Below are positions 47,501 to 55,245 of a stretch of DNA of 64,000 nucleotides, piece after piece. Source of the DNA: Rhodanobacteraceae bacterium (GTDB lineage Bacteria; Pseudomonadota; Gammaproteobacteria; Xanthomonadales; Rhodanobacteraceae). A program made the position numbers and the translations under genes. The stretch covers positions 1-64,000 of the forward strand of contig JAEUPP010000033.1 of NCBI GenBank assembly GCA_016790075.1. Reading direction: 5' to 3'. Positions within the stretch are counted from its first letter, which is position 1; the number at the start of each line of letters is the position of its first letter. Under the pieces are notes generated by a model, which saw nothing but the letters and a program-made list of their open reading frames with translations, was not told where the DNA came from and did not search any database.

Positions 47501-48571
47501 TACGCCTACGTGCGCAACAACCCGTTGAGCAACACCGATCCCACGGGGTTGCGTGACTGCGTGGCCAAGCGCACCTCCACGGGCGGGCAGTGGGTATGCG
47601 GAAGTGGTGGAGGCGGTGCTTCGGATCCGATCGGTCAGCCGATCCAAGGCTCCGTGTACGGAGACGGCGAGCCAGGTTCGCCGGACAACGGCCCGCAACG
47701 TGCGGCAACGTGGAGCGAAATCCGCGAAGAAATCCTTGAGCAGTTCGACGAGAGACCGGTCGTTGCCTACGGTGCATCCGTCGTCAATAACTTCGTACGT
47801 AATGGCATACGCGTGGCGCAGAACACGTTGCCGGGGCAGACAGCCACTGACGCAACGGCTGGCCCTTCGCCGCCGGTGATCACGACGCTTCCAGATGGCT
47901 ACACCGTCACTTCGCAAGATGTGGATGGAAACATTCACTCAGAGGTAATGATCGTTTCAGACCTGGGAGATGCAAGGCGCGCATGGGTCACACTGCCGCC
48001 TACTCCCGAACAGATAACAAGAATTGAAAATGAATCGTTCCTCTTCGCCGCTCAGACGTTTTTCGCGTGGGCCATGGGCATGTCTGCGCCGTCTACACGT
48101 GGTTCGAGCGGTGTGAATGGTTCGAGCGGCGCTAAGCCTCAAATGGGTGGAGGCAGCACAAGGCGCCTTCGCACCGGGATCGTAGGCGGAGGCGGAGACG
48201 GAGGCGGAGGCAAGCGGCGAATCATCGTCCGCACTTTCCCAGAACCGCCACCAAAGTTGATTCCAGGCACTAACAAGTCCGGTCAACTCACTAGTCGGAG
48301 TACGTTCCAGAATGGAACTGTCGTGGATGCATGGGACAGCGCAAGACCAGGCCCCAATGGCGGAAGGCTTTGCCCAACCTGTAGCGCTGAAGTTAAGGGA
48401 GATCCACGGACAGGGGCGCCTCGTGATTGGGATGTGAGTCACAGTCCCTCTTGGGTCAACCGTCTGTTCAGGCATGACGCAACCCGGCAAGAAGTCATCG
48501 ACAATTATCAGGAAGGAGTTAAGCTCGAGTGCGCACATTGCAACCGATCACGCCAAGATAATGACGATTGA
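41525..48571 (+). CDS. Secreted SpvB/TcdB-Rhs polymorphic toxin with GH-E nuclease tip
   Basis: 2348 residues. The start follows GGAGAC, and residues 1-22 are a signal peptide. The SpvB/TcdB N-terminal domain is at about 70-330 (GPAGMTPDLSLDYSSTQGNGYVGVGFSLSG). Acidic DxDGDG repeats of the VCBS/FG-GAP type follow (about 480-840), then many YD/Rhs repeats (about 1130-1980). The Rhs core ends with NNPLSNTDPTGL at about 2006. The variable tip ends in two CxxC pairs (C2283/C2286, C2336/C2339) around RDWDVSHSPSW with H2306, matching the GH-E HNH/EndoVII toxin family. The Rhs cage should enclose and release the tip. Base composition drops inside the tip, as expected for exchanged tips. The following gene is the immunity protein. 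Confidence 0.93.
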   Translation: MRCSRTLLVLSVALITAAAGASPPEPPGARLDVSLALGLMPAAAPLKPMLTQSAVAAPSSPPICPAYDASKFGSGLATQPVSGAVAMPLRGSFTVGGDGAAHYSLALEAVPGPAGMTPDLSLDYSSTQGNGYVGVGFSLSGVTAISRCAKTIADDGKVQAVSLTSADKLCLGSLSLVAQSGNYGEPGTVYRTDPETFAKVTAVGGSSSSGATSFEMRTKDGLIHTYGDVSGGQDTDFIGSKRVSWPLTATRDRLGNTVRYRYINILGDDANGQPYSQERRLDEIQYGTFSGTTPDRRIKFTYEIRPDRSEQYANGVALVLSRRLSKIEMQRQIGTGYSTARSYTLGYENEGPTARSKLISVKACGTSDSACLPATTFTWYRGGDGFDLSVAQDGLLAPPSIHTPLVSIDLLGTGTPNLGYHYDANGDAEGGGTWRFFATNPDHIPGHPWHEGNFTVDSAIAEPTPVFGARVIDYDLDGIEDLLPIDSVKGTGPHYAGVTNWRPLLSRIVGPVPVNTVFSGGLNQVNGDGFFADLDGDGFQDTLQFFPAAAFASPPVDNDQWRYSLRSGTVSSALHADFPAPSATDSQAFGPAVKIDALDYKAASAVFVLDRDGDGKDDIFYRDGTELKALEIPSAVNSTGLPSWILNQNVKRLFVDFNGDGLIDILTNVGTEPESQTVSSAGRLYLWQSTGRRFLAVRQVFANTEAAKFDYGHALVVDVNSDGRSDLLVPNTRKVLSDDFESFPKADALHLLKAPTSDSGTAQFTFTANKIPFTFENKERAPDSNPPKYVEFYTHEMISDYLSNQGPRVIDADGDGLVDLVSVAISYDDDAHPNRSTRKIRYRPHAKANEMPDRLAEIHEGINQSIPTVAISYTPMSGHPEVYQRGHCDRALYNCAINPYPVVSRVERDAGLNGLASSTKLVSTYSYKNSITHKKARRWLGFAEQRIQTQPSDNSQAPVVTRNFYSNSDEQHDPLLRESWSYSTLPDGQRWFERTLQNWQPRDTVLANGKVLTYHYVERNESWSYRFPSTVNADALTPGLLDEPFANLLQYRHHNVLHNQVMSLDGYGNVTQSRSFVGPGESKTTTETIYLPADETAWLVSRPEFVHTYQVAANCGSESECRSASERSVQIKAYLKTASGAPTALPQTVRQYHSDAAPGQETQTQLNYDAYGNVTYTATTGAIDAVGTQGTRESCATYDPDGVFVHAVSNALTHTAYSKYDPLLGVPLDSIDANGRHTLSQYDQLGRLIKVRAPSGAEINVSYNATLSTGAAPLTWLTQIESSDATGRRDRTLYDRLGRPLKRSFKGYDGNLRETNQEFNAVGTLKRQDALAARPGSAVPQIEYTYDTRGRKLTQSEPNELDPAHPYQRTWEYSDDAASKVTYTDTRGHVTVQEFGNSGELGRSIEAYNTADQVTRQFVYGPYGRPKSSEVVGTPGTLSEVTYDDRGNKLTLTDPDRGLTSNVYNAFNELILSTDANGRQTRPVYDVLGRVDQVTVSQGSGATAKTLSFTDYTYDVEQASHDSELGVLTRLRRDDYFLGGAAQTTQVDYDYDDALGRLQDVTHSVPSDLTQGVTSSYRFHYDYDEFGRLRTVQYPRLSGQTTADAGLSIDYDYAGTNGQLSTIKSRQSGVTNGNLTLWALNETDAANRPRLSTTGEGISKVRQYDWRGAVASQLLQTSPNDACPSCTRGELIYVYDGQGNLLSRTDDTQGTSGSVTELFDYDAHDRLTTMSMTTLATPLETWRYDPLGNVQFNTYRGNYTYGDPLRPMRVTQVAGGTLGGTRSYGYDAVGNQTTRPAGTVTYNERNLPVQLLNSAGKPMATFLYGPAGNRVRKTTGIGSSLITTTSLAGLYEQIRRGTQLEHRFLVPGVASLPYLESGGVVTKQAPLFLHSDHLGSVDTVTSDDDAGTGVKAVIKERRSYDAFGLKRNPSWLNNSYTGMQPALVNEGYTGHNDDPELGLIDMKGRIYDPTLLRFLTPDPLVSNMSSTQAWNPYAYVRNNPLSNTDPTGLRDCVAKRTSTGGQWVCGSGGGGASDPIGQPIQGSVYGDGEPGSPDNGPQRAATWSEIREEILEQFDERPVVAYGASVVNNFVRNGIRVAQNTLPGQTATDATAGPSPPVITTLPDGYTVTSQDVDGNIHSEVMIVSDLGDARRAWVTLPPTPEQITRIENESFLFAAQTFFAWAMGMSAPSTRGSSGVNGSSGAKPQMGGGSTRRLRTGIVGGGGDGGGGKRRIIVRTFPEPPPKLIPGTNKSGQLTSRSTFQNGTVVDAWDSARPGPNGGRLCPTCSAEVKGDPRTGAPRDWDVSHSPSWVNRLFRHDATRQEVIDNYQEGVKLECAHCNRSRQDNDD

Positions 48572-48584
48572 GGTATCGAAATAC

Positions 48585-49139
48585 ATGGGAACGTCTTTGG
48601 TTCAGCATCTTGAGAAATATCTCGGAGAAATTCAGGCCGGTTGGAGCCCGGTGACTGGGGGTGCTGCGTCGTTCCAAGTCGTTCAGTTCAGGGGCATTCC
48701 AGACCTTAGTTGCTTTTCCACCCTAGGATTGAGCAACTATGTATTGCCCTCCAGAAACAACGGAAAAAGCATCCGGTGTGAATTGGTCATGATTGCCAAG
48801 AAAGAGGGTGGCTTATTGGCGAGCTTGTTGAGCGAGGTGGGAGAGGAACTGATCAATGCGGGTTCTGCGCTTTTGCGAGGAGACGTCATTGGTCCGAAAG
48901 GCGCGCTATTCGACGATGCACAGATGACGGCGCTGTATGCAACGGCGCCGACTTTCTTACCCAACGATTTCGGTACATGTCAGGTTGCGAATCTGGGTCC
49001 CGTCGTCTTGATCTGGTTGATACCCATAACAACGCGGGAAGCGGCCATTGTCAGCTCGCGAGGCTGGGACTATTTCGAGGCAAGGATGGCCGATGTGAAT
49101 CCCGATTTTTTTGACATGCATAGATCTGAGGTGGCGTAG
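48585..49139 (+). CDS. SUFU-family immunity protein for the Rhs nuclease tip
   Basis: 184 residues from the ATG at 48585, where GAGG precedes and homologous proteins begin (SLVQHLEKYLGEIQAGW); an in-frame ATG at 48561 would overlap the toxin stop and is an alternative. 'FQVVQFRG', 'ELVMIAK', 'GPKGALFDDAQMTALYATAPTFLP' and 'VVLIWLIPIT' match the Suppressor-of-Fused domain, a known immunity fold in polymorphic toxin loci. It has no signal peptide, consistent with neutralising a nuclease in the cytoplasm. It directly follows the toxin and shares its lower GC content, so the two were probably acquired together. Confidence 0.88.
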   Translation: MGTSLVQHLEKYLGEIQAGWSPVTGGAASFQVVQFRGIPDLSCFSTLGLSNYVLPSRNNGKSIRCELVMIAKKEGGLLASLLSEVGEELINAGSALLRGDVIGPKGALFDDAQMTALYATAPTFLPNDFGTCQVANLGPVVLIWLIPITTREAAIVSSRGWDYFEARMADVNPDFFDMHRSEVA

Positions 49140-50388
49140 TAGCTGTGGGTCGCGACGGAACGCGTCGTCGAGGCTTCAATGGCACCTATCGAATGGAAGT
49201 GCTGGATTCGAACTGCCTACTGACGTTGACTGATGCCAGAGAGAAAACGCAGCGCTGGATGCCGATCTACATCGGGCAACGATCTCACAGAGCCATCGGC
49301 AATCTACCGCCGATGGCTTTCATACACCGCTGGTAGATGACCTTTTCCCGGTTTTCGGGCCATCCCAACGGAGAACCCCGGGTACCCAGAAGCGCCGGGG
49401 TGAATCCGGCAGAACATAGGAGGGAAGCTCCTCTATTCGGAAAAGACCAGCGATCTACCGAGGCACCGAGTCATGGGTCGAAGCCGGCAACGAGTACATT
49501 AAGCATTGACAAGTGGAAATGCAGGCACGGTACTGAGTTCCGCAATCCCGGTTGGGAACGCCGACCTTGTTGGGTGAAGGGGAAGGCAAGTCAGGTATTG
49601 CGACTTTTTTGTATTTAGTAATTTGCATGAATTTGGAAAGTTGTTTTTTCATGCTACAACAGCACGTGACTGTTTCAGGGCAAGAACGAAAGCGCCGTGG
49701 CGGAGTCCACTCTGTATTTCCGCGTCGATGCCATCCCTGTGGCGCAGAGTTTTCGGGGGCAGCCATCAGTCCGCTTCTTACTGCAAAGTACGGTCGGAGC
49801 GGACGCGGGAATGGCCGTCGTTCGACAAGCACACCTTCACGTGTGGGCATAAACCAGTCAATAAATGTGGGGGAGACCTCAGGCTAAAGCCCACCCCATG
49901 TTTTCCCCAATCAGCGGAAACAAGCAGGCACCCGCGGATGATCAGGTAGAAACCCGGTCAGGGTGTGGATACCCAGATCGCTGAAACGATGCGAATTGCA
50001 ACCTGTCGAATTGCATCTGTCACTATTTGCCGTGCACGAGGCGAATGTGTTAGCGACTGCAGCCATACGAGCGGAACGCGCGGCTAAGCCTTGCCTCCAA
50101 CGATAGTAGCTATCACCCCGCTAACAGCACAGTATTGGACGGTGCTGGCGAGGTATGGCAGGAGAGGGTCGGGCGACGCCAAAAACGTGTCCGCGCCATG
50201 AGGCAACTTATGCGGTGTGTTTCTACCCAGGCCAAGCGCACTCATTTCGCAACGATCGCCCGCGTGCTTCATTTGCGAGGGATGTGCAGGTTTGAGCAAT
50301 TGCGCAGCCGGCATTTTTTTGGCTGCGTTCGGATCGATGCCGTAGCATGCGACTGCGGACCTCATGCTTAACTACCGTGGTACCTTCC
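49140..50388. other. 1.25-kb gene-poor, lower-GC region
   Basis: Apart from the terminator near its start I can support no gene. Short frames overlap hairpins or lack ribosome binding sites. A conspicuously AT-rich patch lies at about 49600-49660. The region may be decayed mobile or toxin-module DNA; nothing identifiable remains. Confidence 0.55.
49291..49323 (+). terminator. Rho-independent terminator of the Rhs-immunity unit
   Basis: A 10-bp perfect stem AGCCATCGGC/GCCGATGGCT with an 8-base loop followed by TTTC, about 150 bases after the immunity gene stop. Confidence 0.75.
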
Positions 50389-51024
50389 GTGAACGAACCG
50401 GCGCACCGAATCCTGCTGATCGATGATCACGCCATCGTGCGAGAGGGGATCAGGTCGCTACTGGAAGCAGAAAGCGATCTTCAGGTCGTCGGTGAGGTTG
50501 GATCGGCGCAGGATGGCCTCTCCTTTCTGGCGGCCACGACCGTCGACCTGGTCACGCTCGACCTGCGGATGCCCGGTATGCCGGCTGCTGATGCCGTGCG
50601 CGAACTGCTTGCGGCTGCGCCGATGCTGCGCATCCTGATTCTGACCAGCTACTTTGTCGATGCAGAAGTGCGCGCCGTACTCGCTGCGGGTGCATCCGGC
50701 TTTGTGCTGAAGGACGCCTTGCGCGAAGAGATTCTTACGGCGGTGAGGGCGGTGCTGGCGGGCGAGAGCTGGATTCAGCCAACCATCCAGGGCAGGGTCC
50801 TGCAGCTCTTGCGCCGGAACCCCGAGCCTCAGATCACGCCGCGTGAGCGTGAAGTACTCGACCTGCTCGGCCGCGGTCTCAGCAACAAGCGTATCGCTCA
50901 ATTGCTCGGAATTACCGAAGGTACCGTGAAGAGCTACCTTCGGCTGATCTTTCCAAAAATTGGCGCATCTGACCGGTTTCAGGCCGGATTGTATGCACGC
51001 GGCTTGTTCGAGCCGAAGTCCTGA
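50389..51024 (+). CDS. NarL/FixJ-type response regulator
   Basis: 211 residues from the GTG at 50389 (NEPAHRILLIDDH); an upstream ATG at 50347 in the same frame is possible, and neither has a clear ribosome binding site. The receiver domain carries the acidic pair in LLIDDH, phospho-acceptor D58 in TLDLRMPG, and the Thr and Lys positions (LTSYF, VLKDA). The C-terminal LuxR helix-turn-helix is at about 140-205 (TPREREVLDLLGRGLSNKRIAQLLGITEGTVKSY). It would pair with a HisKA_3 kinase; the only one in the window is at 56630-60319, so they probably form a two-component system around the lyase genes. Confidence 0.92.
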   Translation: MNEPAHRILLIDDHAIVREGIRSLLEAESDLQVVGEVGSAQDGLSFLAATTVDLVTLDLRMPGMPAADAVRELLAAAPMLRILILTSYFVDAEVRAVLAAGASGFVLKDALREEILTAVRAVLAGESWIQPTIQGRVLQLLRRNPEPQITPREREVLDLLGRGLSNKRIAQLLGITEGTVKSYLRLIFPKIGASDRFQAGLYARGLFEPKS

Positions 51025-51034
51025 GCAGTCGTCT

Positions 51035-53212
51035 TCAAGGCACTTCGAAATCGTCCTCGAAGATGGGGTCGCTCAACGACTGCCACACCGGGCCAGAGGG
51101 AAGTATCTGCATCCCCTGCACGTTGGTGTACAGCGGCTGCACTGGCTCGGTTCCAAAGCGCACGCTTCCACCGAGCGCAGCAATGCCCTGATGCAGCGTC
51201 AGCGTAGCCCGCGCGCCATCGGCACGGACCAGCTGGACTATCCAGTCGCCGCCGCTGCTAGAAAGCGTGGCGGTCAGCGGCGCTGCACTCGCATCACGTG
51301 CGTGCAGCACCTGCAGGAAATACGTATCGGCACTGCCACTGTCGTCGACTTCGAGGCGGAACTGGCCCAAGCCGCAGCCGCTGCAGTTGCGTTCGTCGAC
51401 GATACGCGGCGACGAGGAGGCTGGCAGCAGCAGATGCGCGTCAAAGGCCTGCGTGCCGTTGACGGCGCCGACGCGATTGCCATTGATGGCAGGCGATTTG
51501 GAGAAATGCACAACAGCAGTTTTTCGCACTGCCGCCGCTGCCTTGTGTGGGCCGCTGAATCCGCTGCCGCCGCAGGGATCGGAATAGACCGGTAGCAGCG
51601 AGTCCGAGCTCGCGCGCAGACGGTCCAGCACCACCAGCGCATTCCAGCTGCGCAGGTATACGAACTCGCGAACCACGGCGTCGCTGTACGGCCAGTCGTC
51701 TTCGGCGAGCCAGCACTGACTGGGCGACACCGGTGCAGAGCGGTAGCCCGGACGCAGGTCGACGGCGGCGTAGAGATAGTCATCCGCGCTCTGCAGCCGC
51801 TTCACGACGGGCTGGCCGGCGAAGCTGCTGACCTGGCCTTTGCCCTCGAATAGCACGGCGTTATGCGCAATCGCGTCGTGCACATCGGCACGGCCTGAAC
51901 CTGCGAGGCCAGCGACAAAATCGGAGCCGCGGTAGCCGGCGGTGGCTCGACTTGCCCACAGGCCCTTGTGCCAGAACTGAAACGTGCCCGCTTCGAGTCC
52001 ATCATGTTCCAGGCCACCGCGCTCGTCAGCACCGAGCGCGCCGAGCTCGAGCAGCAGCGAGCTCGCTGTCGCGCTGCGATCACTGCGTCCATAGACGAAG
52101 GCATAGCCGGCGGCGTAGTAGTCGAGCGGCAAGTCGGAAGCATCCGAAGCGCCGGGGGCGGCGGCCAGCGCGGCGCGAATCCACCAGTCGGGTTGTTCGC
52201 CCGTGCGTGCTAGCCACGCGCGCGCATGTTTGGCACGCGCCGACGCTGGCGCCTGCAACACCGTCGCACCGAGAAGATTGGCGTAGTCACGTTGTTGTGC
52301 GCTGCCCCCGTTGCGGAAGTCTTCGTCGTCGCCAAAAGGAAACATCTCGTAGCGAGGGTTGGCCGGGTTGGGTGACAGCGTCGGCGCCGGGCTGGTCGCG
52401 TAGGCGAGGTAGTAGGTCGCTGCGTCGAAGAACGCGGTCTGTGCGCGGCCGTCATAGCCGAAATCGGCCGCCGTGCGCAGCGCGATCACCGAATAGCCGA
52501 GCGGGTAGGGGCCGTACTGTGTACCTTCGCCCGGCACGCCGCCGCGACCATAGCCTTGCGACCAGGGTACGAAGTACTGCGCAAAGCGGGTTTCGAGTGC
52601 GTGATCGATGTACTGCTGCGCCAGCGGGCTTTCGCCGAACGCGGCAATGCCCCACAGCAGGCTGTTGCGCAGATAGCCCCAGTAATAGTTGTTGACCGGC
52701 CTGTCCTGCCAACCATAGGGGCCGACATTGAGTGCCGTCGTATACCGATTCCAGCGTGCGATGAGGGTGTTCTTCTGCGCTGAAGTAAGTTCGGCATGGC
52801 ACCAGTCGTAGACGAGGATCGCATCCTCGCCGGACCAGCGTGCGCGGTCACAGTACCGGCCTTCGCTGGAGAGGTTGCAGGAGCCTGGATCGGCCTGGCC
52901 ATCACCGTCTTCGTCGGCGTTCTCATAGTTGAAGCGCATCAGCCAGTCGATCGCTTGCGCACAATCGGCCGTGTTTCCGGTCATGAGGTAGCGCAGCGCG
53001 CGATTTCTCGCCTGTGCCGAGGGAGGGTACGACGGGATGTCGATGGCGTGTGTCGCGTAGTACGTCCTCGCCTGCTGCAGGCGTGCGGCGTCGCCGTACC
53101 AAAGGCGTGGATGACCGGGCGGTATCGCCAGGGAAACGCTCGCCTGCACCAATGCAGGGCCAGACAGAAAGGTGAGGGCTATCGCACGGGACAGGGTAAG
53201 CGGGACGCGCAT
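51035..53212 (-). CDS. Secreted heparinase II/III-like polysaccharide lyase
   Basis: 725 residues, start set by GAGGAG seven bases upstream. The signal peptide ends near VQAS (about 25). A helical (alpha/alpha toroid-like) N-terminal half contains 'HPRLWYGDAARLQQAR', 'WSGEDAILVYDWCH' and 'NNYYWGYLRNSLLWGIAAFG'. The C-terminal beta half contains 'YRGSDFVAGLAGSGRADVHDAIAHNAVLFEG', typical of heparinase II/III-like proteins. The protein ends in DPIFEDDFEVP, a tail pattern shared with the beta-helix protein nearby. The polymer attacked (uronic-acid polysaccharide or similar) cannot be told from sequence. It is convergent with the response-regulator gene. Confidence 0.8.
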   Translation of the reverse strand: MRVPLTLSRAIALTFLSGPALVQASVSLAIPPGHPRLWYGDAARLQQARTYYATHAIDIPSYPPSAQARNRALRYLMTGNTADCAQAIDWLMRFNYENADEDGDGQADPGSCNLSSEGRYCDRARWSGEDAILVYDWCHAELTSAQKNTLIARWNRYTTALNVGPYGWQDRPVNNYYWGYLRNSLLWGIAAFGESPLAQQYIDHALETRFAQYFVPWSQGYGRGGVPGEGTQYGPYPLGYSVIALRTAADFGYDGRAQTAFFDAATYYLAYATSPAPTLSPNPANPRYEMFPFGDDEDFRNGGSAQQRDYANLLGATVLQAPASARAKHARAWLARTGEQPDWWIRAALAAAPGASDASDLPLDYYAAGYAFVYGRSDRSATASSLLLELGALGADERGGLEHDGLEAGTFQFWHKGLWASRATAGYRGSDFVAGLAGSGRADVHDAIAHNAVLFEGKGQVSSFAGQPVVKRLQSADDYLYAAVDLRPGYRSAPVSPSQCWLAEDDWPYSDAVVREFVYLRSWNALVVLDRLRASSDSLLPVYSDPCGGSGFSGPHKAAAAVRKTAVVHFSKSPAINGNRVGAVNGTQAFDAHLLLPASSSPRIVDERNCSGCGLGQFRLEVDDSGSADTYFLQVLHARDASAAPLTATLSSSGGDWIVQLVRADGARATLTLHQGIAALGGSVRFGTEPVQPLYTNVQGMQILPSGPVWQSLSDPIFEDDFEVP

Positions 53213-53478
53213 GGAGGTTCTCCTCGGGATGCGCCTAGTCTTGCGTGCACGTGCCGTCGCGTCGTTCCGCCGTTCGGCAGGTGCTCGACCTCCTCGTTGG
53301 AGGCACGTCCCTGTGATCCTGTGGGCGGCGTGACAGCGATTGGACGGCTGCTCTGTCCATCGACAGATGGTCCGCCAGCGAATGCGCGATTACTTTCTGC
53401 GAGCGCCGCTGCATCCGATCGCGCGGCGGTGCGCAAAGAACAAGAACTCCCGTTAGTCCCTTAGGAAGCAAGAACACC

Positions 53479-53832
53479 ATGAATTTCCCTTCGCTCAAAT
53501 TTGCCCTGCCTGCCTTGTGCGCGCTCGTCTTTGGTCTCGCTCCGCTGCGCTCCAGCCAGGCCACGCAGTACGACGTGCAGTTTGTCGGCTGCATCGATTC
53601 GGGCACTTGCTACATCGGCATCAACCCGCCACTGATCGGCGCCATGCCGGCTGGTTGCAGCATGCGTGACCAGGTGCGCTTCTATCTCGGCGCGGCCGGT
53701 GGCCAGGCCCTGTACAACCTCGCGATGGCGGCGTTCATGTCGGGCTACAAGCTCGACGTCACGCATCACCAGTTGGCAAACACCTGTATCGATGGGTTTG
53801 CGCGAGTCTGGTACATGGGGCCGGTTAAATGA
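53479..53832 (+). CDS. Small secreted protein of unknown function
   Basis: 117 residues with AGGAAG upstream. Signal peptide about 1-28 (LPALCALVFGLAPLRSSQA). The mature part has four Cys and the phrase 'AAFMSGYKLDVTH..LANTC', reminiscent of small secreted proteins with a 'LxAxxSGKxV...C' pattern, a weak resemblance only. Its stop overlaps the next start by ATGA, so the two are co-translated and may act together. It could be a binding partner or periplasmic inhibitor of the CHAP-like protein, but that is a guess. Confidence 0.65.
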   Translation: MNFPSLKFALPALCALVFGLAPLRSSQATQYDVQFVGCIDSGTCYIGINPPLIGAMPAGCSMRDQVRFYLGAAGGQALYNLAMAAFMSGYKLDVTHHQLANTCIDGFARVWYMGPVK

Positions 53833-55034
53833 GCGATGGCAGCCAGAAGACTGGTATTGCTCGGCCTGGGCGAAACTGCGCGCGCCCATATTTGACTTTG
53901 ATACTGGCCTTGGCAGGACTCGCCACAAGCTCTACCGGATGGGCGGGGCAGGGTTCGATGAATTGCTACAACATCATCGACGACCTCGATGGCGACGGCT
54001 ACGCGAGAGCGGGTGCTCCGGGATATTGGCTCGACCGCGGTGACGGTCTGCATTGCCCCAACCCCGGAACGTGGGTCGATCAGGCAGGCGATTGCGACGA
54101 CCACAACCCGTTCGTACATCCGCGTACGGATGAAATCGACGGCAACGGCATCGACGACAACTGTAGTGCGCTTGATCCCGGTCCGAATGTCAGCGCGGCG
54201 GATGAGCCCATTGCGTACTTTGCCGGAGCGGAGGGTTTTGATCGCACGCCGACGTCGTTTGGCATGGTCGTGCGCCTCAATGACCCGGTGCTTACCAGCT
54301 GGGTGGCGCGCAAGCTGAGACTGCGCGCCGAGGTGGAAATCGCGCCGCTAGACGCGTCGAACCACGTGCAGCGCAGGTACCTGCCGTACGGGTCGGACGT
54401 TACCCTCGATCTGGCGCACCTGACCGTGCCGGATTTGCTGCCCGACAAGGTCTATCGCGTGCAGGTACGCTTTACGTCCTGCGTGCTGTTCCCGGTAACG
54501 TCCAGTTGCCGCACTACGCCCTGGTCGAATCCGTTCTATGGGGCTACGGGGAGTTATACCAACGATGGAGAAATCCGAGCCCAGATCGTTTCCTCTGCCT
54601 TATCACAGTTCAAGGACTCGTCCTATCAGCAAGTGGGATATGGGGGAGGTGATGGAAATCGCTATGGAGCGGACTACGGAGAACAGTGGTGTTCGGAGTT
54701 CTATTCCTGGGTGCTCGATCCGTTCGTCAGTTGGAACAATGGTGCGCGTCCAACGACCACCAACGGCTTGCTTTTTCACTTCGCAATGGCTGGGGGCGGG
54801 CTGTCGCCATTGGTGACGGACGGGTGGAACGTACCTGCCGTCGGGCGGCGTGGTGACTATGTCGCGATGGACACCAACTCGGACGGCGAAATCAATCACA
54901 GCGGCATGCTGCTGGCATGGGACGCGGATCGGCATAAAGCGTGGACTGTCGAAGGAAACCATGGAAACGAAGTGCATATCAGCACGCGTTTACCGGGGAC
55001 TGAAATCATGAAATTGGGTAGATTGTCGAAATAG
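53829..55034 (+). CDS. Secreted MopE-type metal-binding / CHAP-like amidase candidate
   Basis: 401 residues. A signal-like segment lies at about 20-40 (LILALAGLATSSTGWAG). It is followed by a MopE-type Ca/metal motif (DDLDGDGYA ... AGDCDDHNPFVHP ... GNGIDDNC). A beta domain occupies about 120-250. The C-terminus resembles a CHAP/NlpC-like cysteine hydrolase: 'GEQWCSEFYSWV' offers the Cys, 'NHSGMLLAWD' the His, and 'VEGNHGN' the third residue. CHAP enzymes cut peptidoglycan peptide bonds. The metal motif is clear; catalysis is inferred and the family match is remote. Confidence 0.68.
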   Translation: MSDGSQKTGIARPGRNCARPYLTLILALAGLATSSTGWAGQGSMNCYNIIDDLDGDGYARAGAPGYWLDRGDGLHCPNPGTWVDQAGDCDDHNPFVHPRTDEIDGNGIDDNCSALDPGPNVSAADEPIAYFAGAEGFDRTPTSFGMVVRLNDPVLTSWVARKLRLRAEVEIAPLDASNHVQRRYLPYGSDVTLDLAHLTVPDLLPDKVYRVQVRFTSCVLFPVTSSCRTTPWSNPFYGATGSYTNDGEIRAQIVSSALSQFKDSSYQQVGYGGGDGNRYGADYGEQWCSEFYSWVLDPFVSWNNGARPTTTNGLLFHFAMAGGGLSPLVTDGWNVPAVGRRGDYVAMDTNSDGEINHSGMLLAWDADRHKAWTVEGNHGNEVHISTRLPGTEIMKLGRLSK

Positions 55035-55245
55035 CGTAACCCTGCTCGGACGATGGCGGGCAGTCTGCCCGCCATGTCGAGCCTGAGCTATGCCTGACTG
55101 CATCTGCCTCTGTCCGATGACAGCTGTCCGGCAGCGACAGCAACCATCACACTCTACTCGTTGCTTTCAGCCTGACCAAGGCGAAGCACCACCATCTGCA
55201 ATTTTTTGCAGCGCCGCAGTCGGGCTGATTGCACGGAGTGCATCA

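Noticed and set aside
49145-49336. 63-codon frame after the immunity gene
   Set aside because: Its last third is the terminator hairpin and it has no ribosome binding site or family resemblance.
49455-49850. 131-codon minus-strand frame in the gene-poor region
   Set aside because: Composition is unlike protein, no start signal is visible, and the plus strand has equally unconvincing overlapping frames.
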